64,000 nucleotides of DNA from contig NZ_WBSL01000001.1 in assembly GCF_009377345.1 (NCBI RefSeq), positions 991,001-1,055,000 of the forward strand. The letters run 5' to 3'. Both the position numbers and the translations under genes were made by a program. The stretch comes from Deinococcus terrestris (lineage in GTDB: Bacteria; Deinococcota; Deinococci; Deinococcales; Deinococcaceae). The notes beneath the pieces are model-generated. The model did no database searches and was not told the origin of the DNA. It was given only the letters and a program-made list of their open reading frames with translations. This document shows positions 23,930-34,203 of the stretch, piece after piece (position 1 is the stretch's first letter; each line of letters opens with the position of its first letter).

Positions 23930-24232
23930 TCAGACGACGATGCGCCGGAAGGCCCCGTCCTCGCCCACGACGGGAAGCTGGCCGTACATCAGCTCCTGCT
24001 CGACGACGCGGGCGATGTCCTCGCCGAGCTGCTGGGCATCTCGCTCCTCGGTTTCCAGCGGCTGGGCGATCACGTCGAAGCCGCGCAGGGCGTTCACGTC
24101 CTGGTGACGCACCTCGACGCGCAGCTCGTCCCCGGCGACTTGCGGGGTGATCTGAATGCCCTCCGGATGCTCGTAGGTGAAGGCGGTGCGGAAGGCGGCG
24201 AGGGCTTTTTCGAGGTTCACAGGCGCAGTCAT
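23930..24232 (-). CDS. Conserved hypothetical 100-residue protein
   Basis: Acidic and soluble. MTAPVNLEKALAAFRTAF opens a short helix, followed by a region that reads like two beta strands (IQITPQVAGDELRVEVRHQD) and a C-terminal helix with ARVVEQELMYGQLPVV. No family is recognised. ATG 24232 is preferred: the frame continues far upstream antisense to the MFS gene, but CAGACT lies 6 nt before this ATG in the usual leaderless position (first base off consensus), and the composition upstream is shadow-like. Confidence 0.6.
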   Translation of the reverse strand: MTAPVNLEKALAAFRTAFTYEHPEGIQITPQVAGDELRVEVRHQDVNALRGFDVIAQPLETEERDAQQLGEDIARVVEQELMYGQLPVVGEDGAFRRIVV

Positions 24233-24337
24233 GCGGGCAGTCTGCCGCGCCACCGTGAGCGCCGACTGCTGTTCGCAACACACCCCTATGGGCGGGTGAA
24301 GGGGCGGTAAAGGCCCGGCGCCTATACTCGGCCCCAC

Positions 24338-25606
<1,269 letters not shown>

Positions 25607-25671
25607 AGACAACCTTGAGACGGTACGGCTCCCCCTACAAAGCGGGGGGGACGCTGTGGCAGGGTTCGGAC

Positions 25672-26181
25672 ATGAGCCAAAGTAGCGACCACCCCACCCG
25701 CGAGGAAACCATCAAGGCGATGGCCGCCGTCATGAAGGGCGTCAAGTTCGCCATGCTGACGGTCGAGACCGAAGACGGCCACCTTCAGGCCCACCCCATG
25801 ACCACCCAGCAGACCGAGTTCGACGGTGACGTGTGGTTTATCGGAGGCAAGGACACCCAGCAGGTGCAGAGCATGATGGTCCGGCCCAACGTGAACGTCA
25901 GCTACTCGGACCACGGCGGCGGCAACTACGTCAGCATCAGCGGCGTGGCGCAGCTCGTGGAGAACCGCGCCAAGCTCGAAGAACTGTGGAGTGACTTCTA
26001 CAAGGCGTACTTCCCCGGCGGCATCGACGACCCCAGCGTGCAGCTCATCAAGATCGAGGCGCAGGGCGGCGAATACTGGGGCAGCGACGGCAAGCTCAAG
26101 AGCATGCTCCAGATGGCCCGCGCCGCCGTGACCGGCAAGCCCGCGACTGACCTGGGCACCAACGAAACCGTCGAGTTCTGA
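25672..26181 (+). CDS. General stress protein 26-like, pyridoxamine 5'-phosphate oxidase fold
   Basis: A 169-residue split-barrel flavin/PLP-binding-fold protein. It contains VKFAMLTVETEDGHLQAHPM, GDVWFIGGKDTQQVQSM, NVNVSYSDHGGGNYVSISGVAQLVENR and the C-terminal SDGKLKSMLQMARAAVTG typical of the stress-protein branch. It likely binds FMN or a similar cofactor; true oxidase activity is not implied. The start is ATG 25672; an ATG 19 codons upstream (25615) lies too close to the MFS stop and gives an atypical basic extension. It is followed by a strong terminator. Confidence 0.88.
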   Translation: MSQSSDHPTREETIKAMAAVMKGVKFAMLTVETEDGHLQAHPMTTQQTEFDGDVWFIGGKDTQQVQSMMVRPNVNVSYSDHGGGNYVSISGVAQLVENRAKLEELWSDFYKAYFPGGIDDPSVQLIKIEAQGGEYWGSDGKLKSMLQMARAAVTGKPATDLGTNETVEF

Positions 26182-26203
26182 GCCCGGGATTCAAGCCCAC
26201 GGA

Positions 26204-26245
26204 GAGAGGCGAGGGGGGATTCCCCGCCTCTCCTTTCTTTTTTCT
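26204..26245 (+). terminator. Intrinsic terminator after the stress-protein gene
   Basis: A GAGAGGC...GCCTCTC stem (26204-26232) is followed by a T-rich tract. Confidence 0.75.
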
Positions 26246-26269
26246 TTGCTGCCTGCTTGCCCCCGCCCC

Positions 26270-26965
26270 TCAGTCCAGCTTCAGGTCGAAGGTCGGCACG
26301 GCGGGCTTGGGTTCCTCGGTGGGTTTGGTTTGTGTGGGGCCGTCCAGCACGAGGTCGTCTGCGGCGGCGGTCGCCGTCTCCGGGTCTGTCCTCTCCTCCA
26401 CCTCATCCGGCCCGATGACGATGGTCTGGGCGGGCGGCTCGACCGACCCGGCTTCAGGTTCAGGCACCTGCGGGGGCACGGGGCTGGCTTCCGGCGCCTC
26501 CAGAGCGGCAGAAGGGACCGTGCCGTCCCCCACCGTGTCTGGCCCGAGTTCGGTGGGCTGGGAGGGTGCCTCGACCGTGAGCGGTTCGGGGGACTCGGTC
26601 GCCTGCGCCTCGCCGGAGGAAGGGTCAGGCACCTCCTCCACTGCGTCCACGGCGGGCGGCGTGCCGACCTCCGGTTCGGCCTGGAGAGCGCGGGCGTGGG
26701 CGTGGAAAGTCAGTGACGTGGCGGGCTGAACCGTGACCTGCATGGCCGGGGCCGCCAGGGGGCGGGGGGCGGCCGGGGCCGGAGTGGCGACGGGCGCCCC
26801 CTGGGCCGCGCGGCGGGCAGCGATCAGAACCGCGTCGACCTCGTCGGCACTCAGCAGCCCTTTGGCTTGCAGGGTGCTCAGAATCGCCAGCGAGAGCTTG
26901 CGGACGTATTCCACCTCGGTGGCGGAGGGGGCGGGCGGGGGGACTTGCGCGTCGGGCCGCGTCAT
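26270..26965 (-). CDS. Hypothetical proline/acid-rich protein
   Basis: A 231-residue protein. Residues 15-50 (ATEVEYVRKLSLAILSTL and LLSADEVDAVLIAARRAA) look like a small helical domain. The remainder, about 170 residues, is low-complexity Pro/Glu/Ala/Thr sequence that is probably disordered. No signal peptide or membrane helix is seen. The family is unknown to me. TAGGGT (26972-26977) lies 6 nt before ATG 26965, supporting expression as a leaderless mRNA. Confidence 0.7.
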   Translation of the reverse strand: MTRPDAQVPPPAPSATEVEYVRKLSLAILSTLQAKGLLSADEVDAVLIAARRAAQGAPVATPAPAAPRPLAAPAMQVTVQPATSLTFHAHARALQAEPEVGTPPAVDAVEEVPDPSSGEAQATESPEPLTVEAPSQPTELGPDTVGDGTVPSAALEAPEASPVPPQVPEPEAGSVEPPAQTIVIGPDEVEERTDPETATAAADDLVLDGPTQTKPTEEPKPAVPTFDLKLD

Positions 26966-26977
26966 GGGGGCACCCTA

Positions 26978-27273
26978 GCGCGTCCGGGCGGGGCGTGACG
27001 AGGGGGCAGGCGGGGGCAGAGGCGGAGACTGTGGGGTCGGCGTCAGCTGTGGGCAGCAGGCTGCTCTAGAGTGAGCGGGCATCCGCAGGCGACATGAATA
27101 TGGCCGCGAGGCAGCTTCGCTGGGCGGTGGTATCGTGTGGCCTGTCTGCAACGGCGCGGCGCGGCTTCTCCTCTGTAGGAAGTGGGAAGCACGCGGACCG
27201 CCGGGCACGCCGCGGCCCCCGCCCTGCCAGAAGGAATGCAGGGAAGGCACCAAGGAAGAGGAGGACTGAGGGA
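26978..27273 (+). other. Intergenic region and long leader of the sdh operon
   Basis: There is no convincing gene in these 296 nt. A TGGTATCGT extended -10-like box at 27128-27136 could start a leader of about 130 nt that is very rich in GC-pairing segments before sdhC. Upstream in-frame codons with sdhC exist (from 27094) but read as a basic, low-complexity extension. Confidence 0.45.
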
Positions 27274-27629
27274 ATGTACCGAGGAAGAGAAGGGCAGTGG
27301 GCGTGGCTGCTTCACCGCCTGTCGGGGCTGGCGATTCTGGCTTACTTCCTGCTGCACGTGGTCAGCATCAGCCTGATTATGTTCGGCGAGGACGTGTATA
27401 TGGCGGTGCACCACCTGTACGACCTGTGGCCGTTCCGGGTGGGGCTGATTCTGGTGACGGCCGGGGTGGTCTACCACGCCCTGAATGGCCTGCGCATCAT
27501 GGTGATGGACTTTACCGGCCGGGGCGTGGCCTACCAGCGCCAGATGTGGTACGGCGTCATGGCCCTGACGCTGATGGCGACTGCCTACACCACCTGGGTG
27601 AACATCCCGCGCATCCTGGGGGGCTACTG

Positions 27630-27630
<1 letters not shown>
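27274..27630 (+). CDS. sdhC: Succinate dehydrogenase cytochrome b subunit SdhC
   Basis: A 118-residue membrane anchor with three helices. WLLHRLSGLAILAYFLLHVVSISLI forms helix 1, with the HR..SG quinone-site motif. YHALNGLRIMVMDF starts helix 2 and carries the probable heme-ligand histidine. The start is ATG 27274, with a GAGGGA-rich Shine-Dalgarno upstream. Its stop overlaps the sdhD start (TGATG). Together with sdhD it carries electrons from the SdhAB head to menaquinone. Confidence 0.92.
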
Positions 27631-28007
<377 letters not shown>

Positions 28008-28026
28008 GGCTTAAAGGACGGAACCA

Positions 28027-29778
<1,752 letters not shown>

Positions 29779-29838
29779 CCGGGGTGGGGGGAGGGAAGGC
29801 ACCCGGCCTCCTCCCTCCCCCACTCCTGAGGAACAGAA

Positions 29839-30591
<753 letters not shown>

Positions 30592-30595
30592 GGAG

Positions 30596-30673
30596 AGCGG
30601 CCAGCCGCCAGCAAAAAGAAGCAGAGGCCTCACGGCTTCTGCTTTTTCGTGTTCTGGCTGGCGGCTGGTCGCT
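30596..30673. repeat. Outer inverted repeat (17-nt arms) around the sdh terminator
   Basis: Left arm 30596-30612 AGCGGCCAGCCGCCAGC and right arm 30657-30673 are complementary at 16 of 17 positions, with one G-T. The terminator 30619-30647 sits inside the loop. The architecture and core motif are the same as at 3786-3869. The right arm runs into the stop codon of the convergent lipoprotein gene. Confidence 0.7.
30619..30647 (+). terminator. Intrinsic terminator after sdhB
   Basis: AAGCAGAGGCC (30619-30629) pairs with GGCTTCTGCTT (30634-30644) with one wobble, then T-run. Confidence 0.8.
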
Positions 30674-31158
30674 CAAAACTGCATCACGTACCGCACCCCG
30701 GCCTCGTCCCGGCACTCCCCAAAGCCGCGCTCCCGCTCATCCACGGTCAGGGTGCAGGTCAGGGTTCGGGGCGAGGGGCCAGCGGTGCGGGCGATCAGGC
30801 TGCCTGCGCGGAGGGTGCCCTGGGGCTGCGGGGCGGGGCCGAGGCGGGCGCCCCAGCCGAAGGTCGAGCCGCCCGTGCCCGCCGTGCCGCCCACCGCCAC
30901 GCTCAGGGCGAGGGGCGCGGTGGCAAGGGTTCCGTCCAGCACGGCCGCGCGGCCCGTGTAGGTCTGCCCGCCGATGTTCAGGACCACGTTGTCGGCCCCC
31001 GTCGCAGGTGAGCCGGGGCGCAGGCTGCCCGCCGCGAAAGTGACGGTGCCCTCCTGCCCGGTCGCAGCATTGACGACGCGGCCCGGCGGCACCGCCGTGA
31101 ATGCGGGCGCACACGAGGCCAGCAGCGCGGCGAGGGCCACGGCAGTGAATTGTTTCAT
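30673..31158 (-). CDS. Hypothetical lipoprotein
   Basis: A 161-residue exported protein with signal peptide and lipobox LLASC at about residues 12-16, so probably lipidated on Cys16. The mature part is Gly/Thr/Ala-rich beta-type sequence, ending LTCTLTVDERERGFGECRDEAGVRYVMQF. Two further Cys (LTCTL, GECRD) may pair. No family is recognised. TACGCT (31165-31170) lies 6 nt before the ATG, giving a leaderless mRNA. Confidence 0.7.
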   Translation of the reverse strand: MKQFTAVALAALLASCAPAFTAVPPGRVVNAATGQEGTVTFAAGSLRPGSPATGADNVVLNIGGQTYTGRAAVLDGTLATAPLALSVAVGGTAGTGGSTFGWGARLGPAPQPQGTLRAGSLIARTAGPSPRTLTCTLTVDERERGFGECRDEAGVRYVMQF

Positions 31159-31235
31159 GGCCCCAGCGTAGTCCGGCACGGCGCAGGCTTGGTGACGCCC
31201 GCCACACCGCCGAACCCGCACCGGGAGTGCAGGGC

Positions 31236-31775
31236 CTACAGCTCGGCGAACTCGTGGACGAAGCGGGCCTGCGCGTCCGTCTCGATGGCCCCCTCGCGGG
31301 CCTCGCGCACGCGGGTGATGGCCTGCTCCGGCGGCATTCCCGCGCGGACCAGCAGGCAAGCGGCGACCAGCCCCGCCCGGCCCAGTCCGCCCCGGCAGTG
31401 CAGGACGACAGCGCGGCCGTCCAGCAGATGTTCCATCAGTTCATCGAGAAAGGAGTTGAACGTGTCGAGGTCACGCGGCACGTCCACGTCGCGGATGGGG
31501 CAGCCCACCAGCGTCAGCCCGCGTTCCGCGACTCGCTCGTGGTAGTCAGGGATGCCCAGCAGCCCAAACTCGTGGTCTTCCAGCAGCGGCGCGATGACGG
31601 TGGTCCCCTCCTGCGCGAGCCGGGTCAGATCGGCGTCCAGATCGCGCTCGTGGGTCACGCCAGGTTGGTAGAGGCTCTCGCCCTTCTTGCCGGGAGCGAT
31701 GGTCAGGCCCAGACGTCCCGGCCACAGCCCGGTGTCCACCCAGTCCACCCGTAGGGGGGAAGTGGCGCTGGTCAT
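31236..31775 (-). CDS. Dual-specificity/CDKN3-like protein phosphatase
   Basis: A 179-residue protein. [20 protein letters not shown] holds the phosphatase P-loop C-x5-R ([10 protein letters not shown]), and [11 protein letters not shown] carries a candidate general-acid aspartate upstream. Together they fit a cysteine-dependent tyrosine or dual-specificity phosphatase; the natural substrate is unknown. The start is ATG 31775, overlapping the hemB stop by ATGA, so it is made from the hemB transcript; an in-frame upstream ATG 8 codons earlier would lie inside hemB. Confidence 0.85.
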   Translation of the reverse strand: MTSATSPLRVDWVDTGLWPGRLGLTIAPGKKGESLYQPGVTHERDLDADLTRLAQEGTTVIAPLLEDHEFGLLGIPDYHERVAERGLTLVGCPIRDVDVPRDLDTFNSFLDELMEHLLDGRAVVLHCRGGLGRAGLVAACLLVRAGMPPEQAITRVREAREGAIETDAQARFVHEFAEL

Positions 31776-32764
31776 GCGCCCCCCTCCTCGCGCAACCACC
31801 GGGCCGCGTCCAGCGCGTGATAGGTGATGATCGCGTCGGCCCCGGCGCGGCGCATCCCGGTCAGGGTCTCCAGCACGGTGCGGCGCTCGTCCATGTACCC
31901 GGCCTGGGCCGCCGCCTTGATCAGCGAATACTCGCCGCTGACGTTGTAGGCGACCAGCGGCAGGTCGAAGTTCTCGCGCAGCGCCCGCAGCATGTCGAGG
32001 TAGGCCAGCGCGGGTTTGACCATCAGGAAGTCGGCGCCCTGTTCGGCGTCCAGCCGGGCCTCGCGCAGGGCCTCGCGCTCGCCGCCCGCCGGGTCCATCT
32101 GATACGACGCCCGGTTGCCCACGCTGGGGGCGCTGCCCGCCGCGTCGCGGAAGGGGCCGTAATAAGCGCTGGCGTATTTGACGGCGTAGGCCATGACGGG
32201 CACGTGCTCGAAGCCCGCCGCGTCCAGGGCAGAGCGAATCGCGCCGACCTGTCCGTCCATCATCGCGCTGGGGGCCACCACGTCGGCCCCGGCGCGGGCC
32301 TGCGAGACGGCGGTGCGGGCGAGCAGCTCCAGCGCGGCGTCGTTGTCCACGGTCCAGTCACCTTCCCCCGTCTGGCACAGCGGCCCGCAGTGGCCGTGGT
32401 CGGTGTACTCGCACAGGCAGGTATCGGCAATGACGGTCACGCCCGGCACCTCCGCCTTGATCGCCGCCGCTGCCCGCTGAATGACGCCGCCCTCGGCGTA
32501 GGCCCCGCTGCCCTGGGGGTCTTTCTGGGAGGGAATGCCGAACAGGATCACGCTGAGGATGCCCAGGCTCAGGGCTTCCCGCGCCTGGGTGACCGCCCCC
32601 GCGACCGGGTGGCGGCTCACGCCGGGCATGGTGGCGATGGGGGTCTCGCCCTCTTCCTCGTGGACAAAGATGGGGTGGATGAAGTGGTGGGGCGCGAGAC
32701 TGACCTCGCGGGTCAGGGCACGCAGGCCAGCGCTGCGGCGCAGGCGACGAGGACGCTCCAGCAT
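31772..32764 (-). CDS. hemB: Porphobilinogen synthase (delta-aminolevulinic acid dehydratase)
   Basis: A 330-residue TIM-barrel enzyme condensing two 5-aminolevulinates to porphobilinogen for heme. The Schiff-base lysines are in [17 protein letters not shown] and [10 protein letters not shown]. The metal loop [20 protein letters not shown] is Cys-rich, so the enzyme is probably the zinc type. [13 protein letters not shown] is also diagnostic. TAGCCT (32772-32777) lies 7 nt before the ATG. It overlaps the phosphatase gene by 4 nt. Confidence 0.95.
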   Translation of the reverse strand: MLERPRRLRRSAGLRALTREVSLAPHHFIHPIFVHEEEGETPIATMPGVSRHPVAGAVTQAREALSLGILSVILFGIPSQKDPQGSGAYAEGGVIQRAAAAIKAEVPGVTVIADTCLCEYTDHGHCGPLCQTGEGDWTVDNDAALELLARTAVSQARAGADVVAPSAMMDGQVGAIRSALDAAGFEHVPVMAYAVKYASAYYGPFRDAAGSAPSVGNRASYQMDPAGGEREALREARLDAEQGADFLMVKPALAYLDMLRALRENFDLPLVAYNVSGEYSLIKAAAQAGYMDERRTVLETLTGMRRAGADAIITYHALDAARWLREEGGA

Positions 32765-32817
32765 GGGAGGCAGGCTAGCGCAGCGGGAATGCGCGGAATG
32801 GAACGCGGGTCAGCCCA

Positions 32818-33063
32818 TCAGACGACGAAGGCCCGTACTCCCCGCGCCAGACACGCCCGCAGCAGGTTCTGCCGGGTGCGGGCGACAACCTCCGGGTCGG
32901 GGTGGGCGACCGCAATCACTACGCGCGAGCGGCCTGCCGCGTCCTGACCGCGCTCCAGGCTTAGACAGGCACCGCCCGGCATGTCCAGCAGCGCAGTGAG
33001 GGTGGCCTCGTCGGGCGGTTGAGGCAGAGTGACGTACTCGCGGTCCTCTCCCCCACCGGGCAT
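32818..33063 (-). CDS. Small conserved-looking protein, last gene of the ATPase operon
   Basis: An 81-residue protein beginning MPGGGEDREYVTLPQPPDEATL, with a central alternating strand (SRVVIAVAHPDPEVV) and a closing helix (ARTRQNLLRACLARGV) with FVV end. This is a compact alpha/beta look but matches no family I know. The ATG shares its A with the stop of the DJ-1-like gene (TGATG), so it is translationally coupled. It is the fifth gene in the minus-strand run from 37088. Confidence 0.55.
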   Translation of the reverse strand: MPGGGEDREYVTLPQPPDEATLTALLDMPGGACLSLERGQDAAGRSRVVIAVAHPDPEVVARTRQNLLRACLARGVRAFVV

Positions 33064-33632
33064 CAGGCGTGGCCGAGGCGCTCGGCGGCCTCCCACGCGG
33101 CGGCTTCGCCCCAGACGTGGGCGGCGACCGCAAGGGCCGCGTGCAGGGCAGGCAGGCCAGAGGGGGTCGTCGTGAGGAGGCCGTCGGTCACCACCTCGCC
33201 GGGGCGCACGTCGGCGGGCGCGTGGCCCCAGAGCGTGTCCGCGAGGTCGGCGGGGCCGCCCACCACCCGGCCCGCCAGGGTGCCCGCCGCGCCGGGGAGC
33301 AGCAGGCCGCTGCCACTTGCCCCGGTCGGCAACGCCGCGTGCCCGGCGAGAAACTCGCGCAGCAGGGGGTCGCGGGCCGCCTTCGCCGCGCCGGGACCGC
33401 CGGGAATCAGCAGGGCGGCGGGTTCGGGCAGGGCGGCGTACAGGACATGGGGCGTGCTCACCAAGCCCCCGGCGGTCACGATGCTCGCCCGCGAACGGCT
33501 CACCGTGCGTGCCTGACCCTCACCCCCGCACAGGCGGCAGACAGCGACCATCATGCCGAGTTCCAGTTCACTGACTCCGGCGTAGACGGGAATGGCGACG
33601 ACGGGGCCTTCGGTGGCAGGAACTTCGGTCAT
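33063..33632 (-). CDS. DJ-1/PfpI-like protein lacking the nucleophile cysteine
   Basis: A 189-residue protein with the class I glutamine amidotransferase-like fold of DJ-1/PfpI. It contains VVAIPVYAGVSELELGMMVAV with the conserved Glu of beta-1, AALLIPGGPGAAKAARDPLLREFL, and the elbow segment GASGSGLLLPGAAGTLAG. The elbow aligns to the usual Cys-Thr-Gly-x-LLL region but has Gly-Ser-Gly, so the catalytic Cys is absent and hydrolase or glyoxalase activity is unlikely. Its only Cys lie in CRLCGG near residue 33. It overlaps both neighbours by 1 to 4 nt. Confidence 0.8.
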   Translation of the reverse strand: MTEVPATEGPVVAIPVYAGVSELELGMMVAVCRLCGGEGQARTVSRSRASIVTAGGLVSTPHVLYAALPEPAALLIPGGPGAAKAARDPLLREFLAGHAALPTGASGSGLLLPGAAGTLAGRVVGGPADLADTLWGHAPADVRPGEVVTDGLLTTTPSGLPALHAALAVAAHVWGEAAAWEAAERLGHA

Positions 33633-33841
33633 GGCCGTAGCCGCTCCACCCGGTAGCCCCGGCGGGCGTGGGGAGGGCCGACCTCGCCCTGCCTCAGCAA
33701 CAGGTCGGCGGCCTCGGCGGACAGGCGCTCCACCCGCAAGAGGTAATCGCGCAGCGTCTCGGGCGCGTCAAAACGGCGGGGGTGAGGGTCGCCCTCCACG
33801 CGCAGGTCCAGCCAGTCAGGGGCGCGGCGCTCGGCAGTCAT
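33629..33841 (-). CDS. 70-residue protein of the ATPase operon
   Basis: A small charged protein. APDWLDLRVEGDPHPRRFDAPETL is followed by a helix (RDYLLRVERLSAEAADLLLRQ) and an Arg-rich tail (HARRGYRVERLRP). No family is recognised. ATG 33841 overlaps the preceding stop (ATGA) and its own stop overlaps the DJ-1-like start. The surrounding frame is open much further upstream, but the overlap logic and the change of composition place the start here. Confidence 0.6.
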   Translation of the reverse strand: MTAERRAPDWLDLRVEGDPHPRRFDAPETLRDYLLRVERLSAEAADLLLRQGEVGPPHARRGYRVERLRP

Positions 33842-34203
33842 AGCTCGCGCAGGTCCTCCCACAGTTGCCAGCCCACGCCGGGGGGCGTGGCGTCCAGCAG
33901 CGGGTTCAGGGCGTGGCTGGCGGCCTCGGCGTGGGCGTGCATGGTGTCGGCGTCCGGCTTTTCGTCGTACAGGCGCAACACGGTGAACTGGTAGAAGGTC
34001 TGGGAAGCGGTCGGCTCGCCGTTCTCGAAAAAGGCGAAGGGCGGCTGCACCGCGTCCCACAGCGCGTGCGCGTCGTCGAGGTCGTGGGTCAGGAACTGTT
34101 CGAGGTCCACGTCCAGACTCTCGGGATGCCACAGGTAGCCTTGCAACAGGCGCACGGCGGCGCGGCCCCCGGCCGGAGCGCTGGACTCTTCGGGAGAGGT
34201 CAT
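33838..34203 (-). CDS. 121-residue protein of the ATPase operon
   Basis: A soluble, His- and acid-rich protein: AVRLLQGYLWHPESLDVDLEQFL, FFENGEPTASQTFYQFTVLRLYDEKPD and ALNPLLDATPPGVGWQLWEDL. No known domain is recognised. ATG 34203 shares its A with the stop of the large ATPase gene (TGATG), so its synthesis is tied to that gene. Function is unknown; context suggests a partner or effector of the ATPase, which is inference only. Confidence 0.6.
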   Translation of the reverse strand: MTSPEESSAPAGGRAAVRLLQGYLWHPESLDVDLEQFLTHDLDDAHALWDAVQPPFAFFENGEPTASQTFYQFTVLRLYDEKPDADTMHAHAEAASHALNPLLDATPPGVGWQLWEDLREL

